Below are positions 52,001 to 63,520 of a DNA stretch of 64,000 bases, piece after piece. The notes beneath the pieces are model-generated. The model searched no databases and was not told the DNA's origin. It was given only the letters and a program-made list of their open reading frames with translations. The stretch's first letter is position 1. The number at the start of each line of letters is the position of its first letter. The stretch lies in assembly GCF_040954835.1 (NCBI RefSeq), contig NC_090703.1, positions 13,015,001 through 13,079,000 on the forward strand, written 5' to 3'. The stretch is from Lepisosteus oculatus (Eukaryota > Chordata > Actinopteri > Semionotiformes > Lepisosteidae). The position numbers were made by a program, and so were the translations under genes.

Positions 52001-55000
52001 CGCACGCTGAGATTTCAGCCTGCTCCTCCCCAGAGTCTCAGCTGACCCCGTCTGGAGGTTAACGAGCTTATGCCAGCAGGAGGAGGTGACGGGGAGGAGG
52101 GGGGTGTGGGGGTCAGGACTGGGAGGGAGAGAGAAATGGCAGTTAGTTGCCAGGCCTTCACAGTCTGCCGATCCTCCGGTAGGTTTCTGCGTGTGCTGCC
52201 CGCGGCTCCGGTAATGCGCCCTGGAGAGAGAAGGCAGGTACACTTCACCCGAGCACAACCTTCCGCCAGCCATCACCCCGACACCAAGGCAGACCCCAGC
52301 AGGCAACACCAGGCATGACGCACAAGGCGAGCGGCTTTGATCCCTACAGTCCCTACAGGCTAGTGTGCTCCCAAGGTCAAATGACTTGCTGCCCAGTTCT
52401 GGATTAGGTTTGGCTACTACCAATCCACACTGACAAGGCCAGTTAGTTAATTATGGGCGGTGGCCTCACACAATTTCAGAAATGCTGGCAATCTCCGAAC
52501 GCTACTATTGCTACTTCTCCTTTACAACCAACTATTTCTCTTCTTTTTTTCTCCTGGATATTCCTGCTTTCAGTACCGTGACTACTTCCTCGTGGCTTAA
52601 AAAAATAAAAGAAAGCTCCCCAAAAATCTGTGATGCTGCATTTACAGGAGGAACAGGAATGCATCTGTGACATTATCTTCTTTAAAGCTGAACCAGCCAG
52701 AAAAAGAACAGCGATATCTGACCAGTGGAGCATAAGAACTTGACTTAGTGGTTATGAAGCTGGTCCTCTTGGATCTCTGGCCATCCAACTTTGTTTTAGT
52801 TCTGGTAATACTTCTACAACTGTGTGTTTAACAAAGCCACTTTAAAATGAACCTCTACCTACAGACACCCCTAAATCAGATGAAAGAAGGTGACAGCAAT
52901 GATGTTTCATTTCCCTACTGCTGTCCACTGAGGACTATTAAACCTTAGTCGTTGCCATAGAACAACAGCACAGCCCAACAGAACAAGCAGATAGAACTAC
53001 CACACACTGGAAGCACAGTGGAACCACACCGCTCCCAGGACACCAGTAACGAGAGATAGGTCTTGCAGTAGCCTCCTAGCCCAGTGTCAGTAAAGGAACT
53101 CAGTCCCTATGTAACCCCCAGTATTTACAAGTTACTTCTTAACCCTTCCAAAACCCACACAGGACTCCAGGTCTTAACTCTATCCTGAGACTACCTGTGC
53201 ATATCCACTGTGCTTGAGGTGCAGCAGCTGAATGAGAAAACGAAATGTGTCTCAGGATTTCAGACAGGTGAGGGAACTACAGTAGGCGAGTGGCAGCCGT
53301 GAAGACACTTTTTCACTGCGCCGCCTCTCACAGGGAATGGAGTTCGAGAACAGCGGAGGGGATATGAGATGGGTGAAAAGGGCACCACACCGAACATGAA
53401 CATGGAACCTTTCCCAGAACTACATCAAGTACAGGAAAGACAACCAGTCTAATATAATGGAGGGAAAAGTTAGAATTGAATCAGCGTAGGGTAAAAAAAG
53501 GTTTGAACGTCCACAACTGCAATTTTCTTTTAAACAAAACCATGTAATTAACCGTTTGTGCATGTCCAACAATTACCATCACACTCACTTGACAATATAA
53601 TGTAAAGCCATTCCTCTCTTTTCAATGTTAAAGGCCAAGTATTGAATGTAACAGTTCTGTTTTTAAATCCTGCTTTAGAAAGAGAAAACACGTTTCTACA
53701 TGTTCTGTAATTATACAGTGCATATACTGCATACCTTTAATGAACTTGCAATATTCAAGGATATCGTGGAAACTACTATTAAACATACAGTCATAACAGC
53801 TCTGACCAGCCTAATAAAACGAGCCAGGAATGCAGTGCTGAAGGCTTAGAACATAAGAAAGGTTATAGATGAGAAGAGACCATATAACCCCACCTAGCTC
53901 ATTTGGCTGCCTGTTTAGTCCATCAGACACAAGGAATAATGTTATTTCTTCCTATCAAACTGATTACCACTTTACCAGTCCTACACCTAAAAAGATCTTC
54001 TGAAATCCTTTTTTCTTGAAACAAACATCCACACATCACAGTCCATCCCATCCTTAATAACTTGTTTACCTGTAACAATGTCATTTAAAAGCATACATTT
54101 TTGGGACAATCTGAGGTTCTCTCTGGCCTAACCAAAACTATGAATATATTGCTATTTTCATCAGTGGTGCGTACTTGATTAGTATGTACTTTGATGTTTG
54201 CAAGAACTGCTTTGAACCGCTAAAGCAACAAGCCCATAATTGCCTAAATGCAACACAGAGTGACATTTATAGATTAACTAAATATTAAGTCCCAGAATAA
54301 AGCAGAACAGGGGAAGAAATCAAGACAAAGTATTTTCTAATGTGAAAAGAAATATTTCAAATCAGGCTTGCCTGAGTTGACCAGTGATAAAACATCTACC
54401 AAGCAGATTCAGATACTTTCAAATAATTTCATCCTTCTCCTTTAGTGTACAATGGGTTTACAGGGAACCACTCTGAGCAATTACTGTAACTGCAAAGCTT
54501 TCTTGTGGCAGATTGTCAATCTCAAGAAAAAGACTGGTGCAATGAAGGACAATGAGAATCTACATGAAGTGAAATGAGATCGAATGAAGATCAAGACTTG
54601 ATTTCAGCTCAAGATAGCTTGAAGACACGAAAGGCAGAATCACTAGGTGTGTACCAACACTGTTTAATATTTAAAAAACTTGTATAACCACAATAAAGAC
54701 AAAAAATATTTCAACATTTTGAGCAAGTTCCCTTATTTAGAAGGAAGAACGCAGTAATCCCCCCAAAAAATTGAGCTAGTAATACTGTTTTCCAAGGCAG
54801 TCTAGTAAGCATGGTAGTGGTGGTACTCTCTGGTAACTTTGCCTCCTAGTGTCTGTACATAGTGCTGTGCAGTCTTACCTCTTGGAAAGGAACAACTCGA
54901 GATTCACCTCACTTTGTTCCAAGAATAAACTTGCCTACAGCAGGCTCCACAGCCCAAACAATGTGTTTTTTTTTTCCATTTCCAGTCTGGAATGAACCTC

Positions 55001-58000
55001 TACTTGTTCCTTTGCCAGAGCTCGCGCTCAGATGCGGCTCCCCGCTCCTACCTGCTGTAGGCTGAAGTCAGGGCCTCTCCCTCCCAGCTCCTCCCCCCGG
55101 TGCTGTCCCTCGCGCTCCAGCTGCAGCAGCCGGTGCTGGGCCTGGATCAGCTGCTCCCGTGGCAACACCCCACCCAGCTGGACCTGCAGAGCCCGGGACA
55201 ACACAGGACAGAGGTGGGGTGGGGGGGGGGGAGAGGAGCGTCACTGTCAGTGAGGGGGCAGGGGCTGGAAGGGCCTTACTATGAGTACAGGTGACCCACC
55301 CCGTCAGAGGTGAGGCCGGAGACACTGACCTCCAGTAGCTGGGTCTCCAGCCTGGCTTGCCGGGCCTTGAGGTTCTCGTTCTCCTGCCTCAGGCTCTCCA
55401 TCTCTCTTTGACTCTCGCTCTGCTCGCTCACCTACAGGAAGGGACGAAGCCGGGGAAAAGGGTTTCACGACTGGAGCTCTCAGTTAAATTGTGCCGTTTC
55501 TGACACAAAAGCCCTCAATTTGAATAAACACAAGCGTGATACAGCAGTTCACACAGAGGGATCGAGCTGACAGAGACTTTATTTACCTGTACTTTAATGA
55601 GCCCAAATTAGTTTTTAAAGGAGAAGAGGCAAACTGCTTTACCTAAGCTCTCAGCTCAAGGTGAGATTTCAAGAGAAGTCGATGTCACGTCTTGCGAAAA
55701 AAGCAGACTTCTCGTGAAATTGGTCATTATTCATCTTTTGTGTAGTTCTGTGCGCCTCTGAAGGGTGTGCCCCCTTCTCTCTCACCTTCCTGTTGGCGAT
55801 GAGCAGTTCTTTGCGCACGGAGTCCAGCTCACGCTTCACGCCGAGTTTCTCCTGCTCCACGGCCTTCACCAGGCTGGACTGGCCTTGCTGCTTCTGCTGC
55901 TTCAGGGACAATATGGTGGACTCCAGCTGTCGAGTCTGAAGGCAGGTAACAGAGGACTAACATGAGGGGGCGAGGCTACTCCAACAGCTGGATACCTGCT
56001 TCACAGTCTACAGCAAACCCCACCCTGCAGGATTATCCAGTCGCCATTTCCCCAAACTCTGCAGAGCAGCTTCTGTTGTACATTTAAACTCTTTCCATGT
56101 CATAACCCACCGTTTGGTCATGTCTCTGAAAGATGGATCCGTACCTTTGTAATTTTTTTAAGAAGTAGATAAGCAATGAAGACTAAGCTGTCACTGAGGC
56201 TCCTTATGGTGCAGCCCGGCCCACTCACCTTGTCCCGGGAGAAGATGAGGTCACCCTTGGTGTTCTGCACCTCCTTCTGCAGCCTGTCGTTCTCCTGCCT
56301 CAGAAGCTGCTGCTCCTGGTCCACCAGCCGGGACAGCTCCTCCCAGTACAGCTTCTTCTGGTGGCTCTGGTACCCGCTGGAATGCAGAGCCAGCTCCAGG
56401 AACTGGTTCTGAGCCGAGGCAGAGAACGTCAAAGACCAAGCACACGAAAAGGATGGCTTTTGTTTTTTTTGTTTTTTTTCTAGCGCAGTTGCTCGCATAG
56501 TGACTGAAGCTGTATATCTCCAGGAAAAAAACACACTGGAGAACATGTGCAAGTTTCGTTGTCTTGCTGACGTGCAATAGGAAAGGATTACACATGGTCT
56601 CGTCTTCCTTTCACGTCTTATGATAACTGCACTTGAAAAGACTAGATTGATTTTGGCTAAAAACTTCTTCATCTCAGTCTTACCTTATTGTTGGCATTCT
56701 GAAGCTGCTTATGCAGAGACATCACTTCCTGTTTGAGGGCTTCTTTTTCTTGCTGGGTGACCCTCAGGTCTGACTTCAGTCGGGCTGTCTGGAGATTGAC
56801 AGTCTGAAGGGCTTCATCCAGAGCCTGGACCTGACCCAAAACATCCAAGAACACTGTCACACCCCTAGAAATCATCTACAGATTTGCACTGCACAAAACT
56901 ATGACACACAAAAACCTGATGTGTTCAGATCGCTAGAAAAGATCTTCTTAAAGCTATTGACCGTAGAACGCTTAGTAATAACACCAAAACTGCCCCCTAG
57001 TGGACATTCAGGGAAGTTATATGACAACATCAACTTGATCGCAGACGCACACCAGGTCCCTGGACTTAAGGGCATGTCCTACACTGACAGGGTAATGGCA
57101 CTGGGTCCTTTTATTCTTTAAAAGACAAAACAGGACATTTCTTCAGAATGAACAGTAAAGCACGAACCAGAGGCGGAAACTATGTGAAAGTGCAACCTAA
57201 AGCAAGAATGCTTTTTTACCCAAAGAGTGGTTGAACAAGCTACACAGCCATGTTGTTGAAGTCGACACCCAGTCTCCTTTCTAGAAATGACGCAATACCT
57301 TGTCCAGGGAGGCAGAGAGCTGAGTCTTAAGGTTCTGGGCCTGCTGCTCTGCTGCTTGACGTTCCTGTCTGAGATGAGACAGCTGGTTCTCCATCGTCCC
57401 TAATTTTGCAACCTGCACACAGTGAAGACCAAACCTGAGTGACCAGGAGCAGTGCTTAGGAACTGACTACAATACAGGGTTTGCCGCAAAAACCAATACA
57501 TTTATAAACCAGTTCTGCACAATATTTAATCTGAACAGTAAAATATTAAAATGAATAGTGTAGAAATTGAAAGTACAGATAGAGAGCAACAAGTGGGTGT
57601 TATTGAGTATTACAATCGTCTTTCTACAGGAGATGCGTACAGTTCAAACAAGGCTTAATGCTTTAATGAAGGGAAGGAATTTTAGTCATGTTCCAAATAT
57701 TGATGCAGAAGTTCCCATAGTTCCTGTTTGATTTTCACCTATGTGTTGTTACAGAAATATTACTTGGGTAACTACTAAAAGTTCAACACAATACAGGATG
57801 TAGGAATTCGGAATTTAATATTGATTATGTGTTTACAGCCATAGTGTGCCAGTATGCTCCCCACACACCAGCTATCAGTGGGGAGAAGAACAGAGTGATG
57901 AAGCCAATTCAAAGATGGGGAGGCCATGATTGGTGAAGGACAGGGAGGAAATTTGGCCAGGACACTAAGGTAACACCCCTTTTATTTTCAAAAAGCACCC

Positions 58001-61000
58001 TGGGATGAGAATCAGGACCGCAATTTTACATCTTGGTGACGAATGGTGTTCATCACTACGGGGCATTAGGACCCACACGGACTGCAGGGTGAGCACTCTT
58101 CAAATTGTAGTCACAAGAGCTGAAGATACTACAGTACACCCCACGATGCCCGGCTCTGCACCTTGTCCACGCAGCGGCTCAGCTCCTCACTCAGAGTCTC
58201 CTTCTCCCTCTGGAGTTTCTCGCTCCTCGACACGGCACTGGCCAGCTCAGAGCGCAGGTCCCGGCTGCTGCACAGCTGCGCATTAAACAGGAGTCACCGG
58301 TTTGCCTCCAAACCCCTCCACAGGCTTCGTCATAGTAGGCGAAATTCTACACTTGAAGGCTCCACAGCTAAACCATTGTGTTTCCTTTATTCTCTTTTCA
58401 GCATGGAATAAACCTATCACTTGTTCCTTTGCAGCCTACGCATGCTGATGCAGCTACCCACCTGAATTATATTCTCAGCAGATGATTCAATGGGATATAC
58501 ACTGCCCTGCTGCAGTATCTAGGACTGTGGATACCTCTGTGATAAAGCTGCCAACCATAGTTAGGACAGCAGAAGAGATAAGGACGTTTTTTAAAAAAAA
58601 GACTAAAATCTTCTCCTTTTTTCTATTTTAGAACATATTTCAAGCCTAGAGAAATTAATTACCCACAGTCCATTTTAAAACAATGCAGTAAAGCCTCCAT
58701 TGAATTAGGCTTTATGTAGACAGAATTAAGCAGTTTTTTCAGGTTACTTAAGATGTTATAACAAAGTGTGGAACAAACGCCTTAATTGTGGTACAAAAAC
58801 ACACAATATTTGTATTAATGATACTTTGCATTCAAGTGTTCATTTGTCAAAGTGCACATTACATTATGAGGGGTTGAGTTAGGATTAGTTTTAGAATTAG
58901 GATCAGTGTGTGGGCCATTATGAAACTTTATGTACCCGTTATGTCTATTAAAGAATGATTTTAAAGAGTTATGAAGGCTAGTGTAATATCCTGTGTAACC
59001 TGTAAGGAGATATTATGAAATTATTATGTATGCTACATAAGCCCTTCAAAGGAAATTTCACTGACACTGTCTGATTGCAAGGTCTCTGTGTAAAGTATTC
59101 AGTTTGTGTTTCAGTCACCTGCTCCTTCAGGGTGGAGAGTTCCTGGCTCATCAGCGCCCTCTCTTGCTCCAGCTGGGCACTCCTCTCCTGGGCTGTGGCC
59201 ATCTCTTTCTCCAGGCCTGACAGGCGAGCTGCCATCTGCCAAGAACAAGTGAGATGTGCTCATATGGCTAAAACCTAACTAGAAAGAAGGATTATATCTG
59301 AACACATCTGGGTTCTGGGCGCCCCCATGTAATACACGTCACATTGCAAACAAATGTCATGTTTATTTTTTCAGAATATATAATACATAATGACTACCAG
59401 AAAAAACATTTTCATGAAAGCATCATGAATTGAACTGAAAAGCATCATGAATTGAACTGAATTGAATTGAAAGCTCTAAAGACCAATGTTTTCTCTGTTT
59501 AGGGGGAAAGTGGAAAAACCCCTATCAGGTACCAGTTAAGGGATATAATCAGAGACTAAAATCCAGGGCTTCCTGATGTCCCTGCTGTTTGGATACATGA
59601 GGTGCCCTTCCTGCTGCTCAAGGCCCACCTGGCTCCTCTCCTGTGCGAACTCGGCAGCCAGGGCCGCTCTCTCCCTCTCTAGCTCCCCCTGGTGGTGCTG
59701 GCGCCGGCTGCTCGCTTTCTTCTCCCGCTGCTTCAGCAGCTCGCTGAGCCGGCGGTTCAGCTCCAGCACGTCGGCTGCGTTCTGTGCGCTCTTGTGCGAG
59801 AGCAGCCCGTTCTCGTCCTCCAGCTGCTGCCCTCGGCTCCTCAACTCCAACACCTGGCCAGCAGAGAGAGAGAGAAAGAGAGTCCACCGTCAGTAAGGCC
59901 ACATCACTATTCAGTCTAAATATATACAGTAGATTCACAGTTCGATCACGTCCTCCTCGAATCAATGCAATTAAGGTTATAAACTTATTTGCGTTTAAAT
60001 GGGAAAACGAGACTGAGAAGGTTTCACTGTAAAAACCATAAAAGTCTTTTCAGTGTTTTCCCATAAAAAGCAAGTTTTGCACCTTACTTATTTAAATGAT
60101 AAGGCCGTTGCTTAAATAAAAGTAAATCACATTTTTGCCGACAGCTTATCACCTGGTTCTTTAAGCTCTCGTTCATCGTCAGAGCTGCAGTCTTTTCCTT
60201 CTTCAATTGATCAATTTTGCGTCTGTGAAATAAGGCAGACACATACTTCATTAAAAAAAAGTATCATGCCAAGGGAGACGTTTAGAAATGCACAGCCACA
60301 TATAGTTTGTAATAAGTATCAAAATGTAACACTTCAAGACTTCAAGTTAAAAAATGACTATATTGCAGGGAAAAGAACAAACTACATAAACCTGCTATTT
60401 AAGGTGCTAACTGTGTGTTATTAACTACTAAATATTCCATCAGGAGTGAATAGAGAGGAAATAAATAATCTAGAATTTATTATCTTTTATTTGAGCCATC
60501 AATAATAACCAGATAGATTAATCTACTTTTAACTTTTTATCTTTTAAGTTTCTTACAGCATTTCCTCTTGGCTCTTATTGAGGTCTTTCAGTTCCTGCTG
60601 TGAGATGTTGCCCTCTTCCTTGAATTTGGAGATCTCCCATTTCAAAATGAGGTTTTCTTCTGCCAGACGGCCAGCCTCCCCTCTACATTGGAGACAGACA
60701 GGATAGGAGAATTAGAACAAGTTACTGTTCCTTCTTCCCAGACTTCAACTGTTTGGTGAGGTGTGTTTGAGAAAGTGTACAGAATTGAGGGTTAGATCTT
60801 GTGTAAACCACTAAAATAACATTTGCTGTATTAAGAAAACACTTTTTAGTACCTTAGGTTCACAATGAGCAAATTATTCAGATGGATACAACAATTAAGA
60901 GTGTAAAATGTAGATCCAACAGACTGAATTTTAGTTTATTATTTCCCTTCATAAGAGGGCTCTATCAAGAAGAGGATTATATCTCTGAATAGACATTCAA

Positions 61001-63520
61001 GAACTACATATATTCTATGTGATAATTTCCAAGAATATTGTGCTGTAAAAGTGTTTCCTAAACAAGCCTGCAAACATTTCTCCTAAGATGACGCATCTTA
61101 ATCTAATTTATTAAATGTACGTATCTTAACAATAATTACAAGATGATAAGAGTTAAAGAATTGGGTCTAGAACTATGTTACATCATTGTATTTTTTATAT
61201 GAATTAAATGACATAGTTAGAAGATGTTTCAGGCAGAGCTGCCATTTTGTAACATTGTAACATTTTTCTCAGCCACTGTTCAGTTTACATTTCACCCTCT
61301 TATGTAGCCTTTTTATAGACTAGTTTATTTGTACACACACAGACACACTACATACATGCACAGACATTACACACTGTACACCTTTTATTTTATCTCAGAA
61401 AGAAATAATCTTTGTCAGTGCACTCTAGATCAATCTTCAATGCTGGACAGGGTTTTTTCCACGATCGACACAGTCTTGATTCAGTCATGCCATGGAAACA
61501 CAAGCCTGTCAGATTGTTACATCATCTACATGAAGGTTTTCTTTTTTCTAAGGGGTTAAGACAGCAACAGAGACAGCAAGAGCTCCATATCTATGTGGGA
61601 TTAAAAGCGCTATTCTAGGTCACGCGTTACAAATGTGAGTTGCGCTAAGTAGCCAAGCAGGAATGCAGGGTTAGTTTAGTTCGACAGGGCACACAAGGAA
61701 GTTGGATGCTCCATATCCGACGATGGCTGCTGGTACATTACCTGTGGGCCTGCATCTTTTCTTGTAACGTTTGACATTTCTCTTGAAGTTCAGCAACAGT
61801 TTCCTGCAGTTTTGCCTTTTCCCTCTCTAGCTCGGTGCAGCTATCTTCAAGTTCTGACACAGCCTGAATCTTCGCTTCCAACTGAGAATTTAGGTCCTGA
61901 AAAGTCTCCTTCTTGTGAACGTTCATTTCTGCCACCTCCTTGGTCCCTTTAGTGTCCTGACAGAGGTTTTTAAGCTCTTCGTGTTTCTTTAATTCTTGGA
62001 TCTCTGCACAGAGTTTTGAATTTTCTTCCACCATACGGGCCACTTGCTTTTGCAATTTGGAATGCCTGCCTTGGATGTGCCCGACACCTTGCATTTTTTC
62101 CTCAAGCTCGTGAACTTTGTTTTCCAAATTCATCTTTTCCTCCTGGAGCTTTCTCTTTTCTCTAGTGCATTCCTCATACCTACTTTGAATGTCAATCAAC
62201 TGCTTAGTCTTGCCCTCCAGGTCTTTGGTCCGTTCAATCATTCTAGAGATGTCTTGCCGGAGCTCTTTGTTTTCCTTCTGTGACTGCTCTCCGGCAGCAA
62301 TCTTTTGGGCATCATCTTCCAAAAGAACTTCAAGTTCACTTGTCCTTTTCTCAAGATGACAAACCTCTTGCTGGAGCTGCAGGTTTCGGTCATGGGCATT
62401 TTCTAACTGGGCCTGCACCCCAGCGTGAAGATACACTTGGTCCTGAAGCTGCTTCAGTTTTTCATGTAAGTTCTCCATCTCACTATGGCAGAGCTTTCGC
62501 GCTTTCACAGCCTGTTCAACTTCATCCTGAAGCTGATGAATCCCTTCATTCGGTTTTTCCAGCTTTCTGATATTTTCTTTAAGTAAATCAGAATCAGAAT
62601 CACAACCTTGTTCTTTCTCTTCAGATACCTGGGGTTCTGTACCTATGCTGCTTTCTGAGGTGGGTGTCTTCTCGTCAGGATATCTAATTTTGACTGTTTG
62701 CAGGTCAGTGAGGCTCTCTTTTTTAGCTTCCAGTTCCTCGGTCCTTTTTTTAAGATGTGAAATCATGCAGAGTGCTTCTTCGTTTTCCTTCTGCACCTCT
62801 TCAAATCTCTCCTGCAGCTTTGACATCTTGGTCACTTCAGTTCCCAGCTCTAGAATTCTGATTTGGAGCCGGCTGTTTTCAGCCACCAAGCTCTGTATCT
62901 CTGCCCATTGTTTTTCTAACAGATTCAGATTCTCTTTGTTCTTCTCCTCTAAGTCAGTCAATTGGCCTTGGATCTCTGCCTTCTCCTGCTCAAAATCTTC
63001 AACTGCCTGTTTCAGCAGAAGTTCCAGATCGTCAGCTTTCTTCTGTGCCTGAATCAGAAGCTCATCTTTGGCATTCAAGTTTTGTTGAAGATCTTTATGC
63101 AGATCAGCCAATTGCTTGGTAAGTTCACTCTCTTTTACCTTTGCAGTGTGAATGAAGGCTTCTAATTCATGTTGCACTTGCTCGTTTTTAGCTATCAAGC
63201 CATTTAACTGCTCCTTGTAACTCTTCTCCATCATTTCTATTTCTCGTTCAAACTCCTGTGACACACACTCCTTCTCTCGCTTTAGGGAATCTCGGAGACG
63301 CTCCATTTCTTCTTCACTTTCTCTGAGAATCTCCTCCTTCTCAAACTCCCACTGCGCCTTCTCCTCTAAATGTCGCATTGTCAGATCCTGGAGCTCATTC
63401 TGGTGACGTACCTCCAGCTTGGACATGTCCTTCTGCAATCTTTCTGAAACAGCTTCCTGGTCTGAGAAGCGGGATTCTAATTCCCTGATCTTCTGGGAAT
63501 AGTGTCTTTCCAGTTCCTTC
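45832..63520 (-). CDS. nin: Ninein, C-terminal part (14 exons; 5' exons outside window)
   Basis: Minus-strand exons: 63520-61742, 60682-60557, 60222-60153, 59853-59629, 59235-59119, 58275-58162, 57412-57299, 56830-56684, 56408-56229, 55935-55786, 55431-55330, 55183-55052, 46700-46587, 46047-45832. Every junction is GT/AG and phase-consistent, giving about 1195 residues of almost continuous coiled coil. The N-terminal EF-hand and GTP-binding-like regions of ninein lie beyond the right edge. Ninein sits at the subdistal appendages of the mother centriole and anchors microtubule minus ends. The C-terminal blocks RVTQQEKEALKQEVMSLHKQ, KMEERM..VEQKL, KDLYVEN.QLLKALE.TEQR and EKKNYLLEEKI identify NIN rather than its relative NINL, and the SAV1 neighbour agrees. 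The 8.35-kb penultimate intron is far longer than the others. Confidence 0.96.
46587..46700 (-). CDS. nin: NIN penultimate exon
   Basis: 38 codons, EGQEVVLLKMEERMRDVEQK to TQLKDQ. Acceptor GGTGTTGCAG, donor GTATGC. Clear match to the conserved ninein C-terminal region. Confidence 0.95.
47709..47824 (+). mobile_element. Complete copy of the GGAATAAAC repeat with 6-bp target duplication
   Basis: CCTGAAGAAGGCTCCACGGC, GAAACATTGCG, a pyrimidine tract, CAGCATGGAATAAACC, TTGTTCCTTTGCAGCC, then GCAGCTACCCACCTG. ATCTAA flanks it at 47703-47708 and 47825-47830. It lies in the 8.35-kb NIN intron. Confidence 0.75.
49769..49833. repeat. Perfect 21-bp inverted repeat with 23-base loop
   Basis: 49769-49789 (starts TTGTAAGAGGGCAG) is exactly reverse-complementary to 49813-49833. 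It lies in the large NIN intron and would fold into a hairpin in transcripts of either strand. Confidence 0.85.
50456..50766. mobile_element. MITE-like element with inverted ends
   Basis: The left end CAGTGGTGTCAAACTTCCTG..GTCTGCTG..TTCCAACCTGA is mirrored at the right by TCAGGCTGGAACAAAAACC..GAGAACACTGG..AAGCCCTGG. The layout is that of a common fish fold-back MITE whose ends carry a 'note ... CCTGGAGG' motif. Degenerate. Confidence 0.5.
51280..51841. mobile_element. Second MITE-like element with inverted ends
   Basis: Left CAAACCCTGATCCTGGAGGA, GGTGTCTGTGGGTTTTC; right CAGCTGGAATAAAACC, AGCAGGTGTGTTGGCCTCCA, GCACCAGGATG. The two ends are inverted relatives of each other and of the element at 50456. 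Confidence 0.5.
52162..52220 (-). CDS. nin: Candidate alternative NIN exon in the 8.35-kb intron
   Basis: A strong acceptor (TGCCTTCTCTCTCCAG) is followed by a CG-rich stretch that, read in the phase expected from the upstream exon, gives GALPEPRAAHAETYRRIGR, then reaches TGA or, with the donor after GGCAGACT (GTGAAG), a 59-nt exon. Inclusion would replace the conserved C-terminus by a short new one or shift the frame. Mammalian NIN has a neuron-linked alternative exon of similar size near this place; the equivalence is inference. It could also be a chance GC patch. Confidence 0.35.
53846..53935 (-). repeat. LINE-like 3' fragment, reverse orientation
   Basis: GAACATAAGAAAGGTTATAG, ATGAGAAGAGACCAT and the following CCACCTAGCTCATTTGGCTG are the reverse complement of the 3' end seen at 9170-9365. 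Confidence 0.6.
54930..55030 (+). repeat. Degraded GGAATAAAC repeat copy
   Basis: CAGGCTCCACAGCCC, AAACAATGTG, a T tract, CCAGTCTGGAATGAACC and TTGTTCCTTTGCC. It abuts the NIN exon at 55052. Confidence 0.6.
55052..55183 (-). CDS. nin: NIN exon (132 nt)
   Basis: 44 codons, VQLGGVLPREQLIQAQHRLL to GPDFSLQQ at donor GTAGGA. Acceptor GCTCTGCAG. A degraded GGAATAAAC-family repeat ends about 20 bases downstream in the intron. Confidence 0.93.
55330..55431 (-). CDS. nin: NIN exon (102 nt)
   Basis: 34 codons, VSEQSESQREMESLRQENEN to LETQLLE. Acceptor TTCCTGTAG, donor GTCAGT. Confidence 0.93.
55786..55935 (-). CDS. nin: NIN exon (150 nt)
   Basis: 50 codons, TRQLESTILSLKQQKQQGQS to ELLIANRK. Acceptor CTGCCTTCAG, donor GTGAGA. 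Confidence 0.94.
56229..56408 (-). CDS. nin: NIN exon (180 nt)
   Basis: 60 codons, NQFLELALHSSGYQSHQKKL to DLIFSRDK. Acceptor CTCGGCTCAG, donor GTGAGT. Confidence 0.94.
56684..56830 (-). CDS. nin: NIN exon (147 nt)
   Basis: 49 codons, VQALDEALQTVNLQTARLKS then DLRVTQQEKEALKQEVMSLH to NANNK. This is one of the best-conserved blocks in vertebrate ninein. Acceptor TTTGGGTCAG, donor GTAAGA. Confidence 0.95.
57299..57412 (-). CDS. nin: NIN exon (114 nt)
   Basis: 38 codons, VAKLGTMENQLSHLRQERQA to LSASLDK. Acceptor TGTGTGCAG, donor GTATTG. Confidence 0.92.
58162..58275 (-). CDS. nin: NIN exon (114 nt)
   Basis: 38 codons, LCSSRDLRSELASAVSRSEK to LSRCVDK. Acceptor AATGCGCAG, donor GTGCAG (weak). 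Confidence 0.9.
58352..58464 (+). mobile_element. GGAATAAAC repeat copy
   Basis: GAAGGCTCCACAGC, TTTTCAGCATGGAATAAACC, TTGTTCCTTTGCAGCC and GCAGCTACCCACCTG, as at 47709. It is in the NIN intron between exons 59235-59119 and 58275-58162. Confidence 0.75.
59119..59235 (-). CDS. nin: NIN exon (117 nt)
   Basis: 39 codons, MAARLSGLEKEMATAQERSA to STLKEQ. The Met is internal to the protein, not a start. Acceptor TTGGCAG, donor GTGACT. Confidence 0.92.
59629..59853 (-). CDS. nin: NIN exon (225 nt)
   Basis: 75 codons, VLELRSRGQQLEDENGLLSH to AAEFAQERSQ. GC-rich coiled coil with many Arg/Glu. Acceptor CTGGCCAG, donor GTGGGC. Confidence 0.93.
60153..60222 (-). CDS. nin: NIN exon (70 nt)
   Basis: Completes a Leu codon, then RKIDQLKKEKTAALTMNES and LKNQ at donor GTGATA. 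Acceptor TTTCACAG. Confidence 0.92.
60557..60682 (-). CDS. nin: NIN exon (126 nt)
   Basis: Completes an Arg codon, then GEAGRLAEENLILKWEISKF to LNKSQEEM and CT at donor GTAAGA. Acceptor CCAATGTAG. Coiled coil. Confidence 0.92.
61742..63520 (-). CDS. nin: NIN large internal coiled-coil exon (1779 nt)
   Basis: Begins after ACATGTGCAG with the third base of a split codon, then KELERHYSQKIRELESRF, and runs about 592 codons to QEKMQAH at donor GTAATG. Heptads continue throughout, broken by an acidic linker (PDEKTPTSESSIGTE, about 62690-62630). The open frame upstream of 63520, with an apparent Met at 63660, is intron. It corresponds to the very large exon of mammalian NIN, which is alternatively spliced. 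Confidence 0.95.

Larger units (their letters stand above)
46701..55051 (-). other. Large penultimate NIN intron
   Basis: 8.35 kb, much longer than the 0.1-1-kb introns upstream. It holds the repeat at 47709, the hairpin at 49769, the MITE-like elements at 50456 and 51280, the candidate exon at 52220, a reverse LINE tail at 53846 and the degraded repeat at 54930. The rest is AT-rich with nothing recognised. Confidence 0.8.

Noticed and set aside
51842..52423. 193-residue minus-strand frame in the NIN intron
   Set aside because: Low-complexity, Cys/Ser-rich translation with no family resemblance. Only the short acceptor-linked piece at 52220 was kept, as a tentative exon in another frame.
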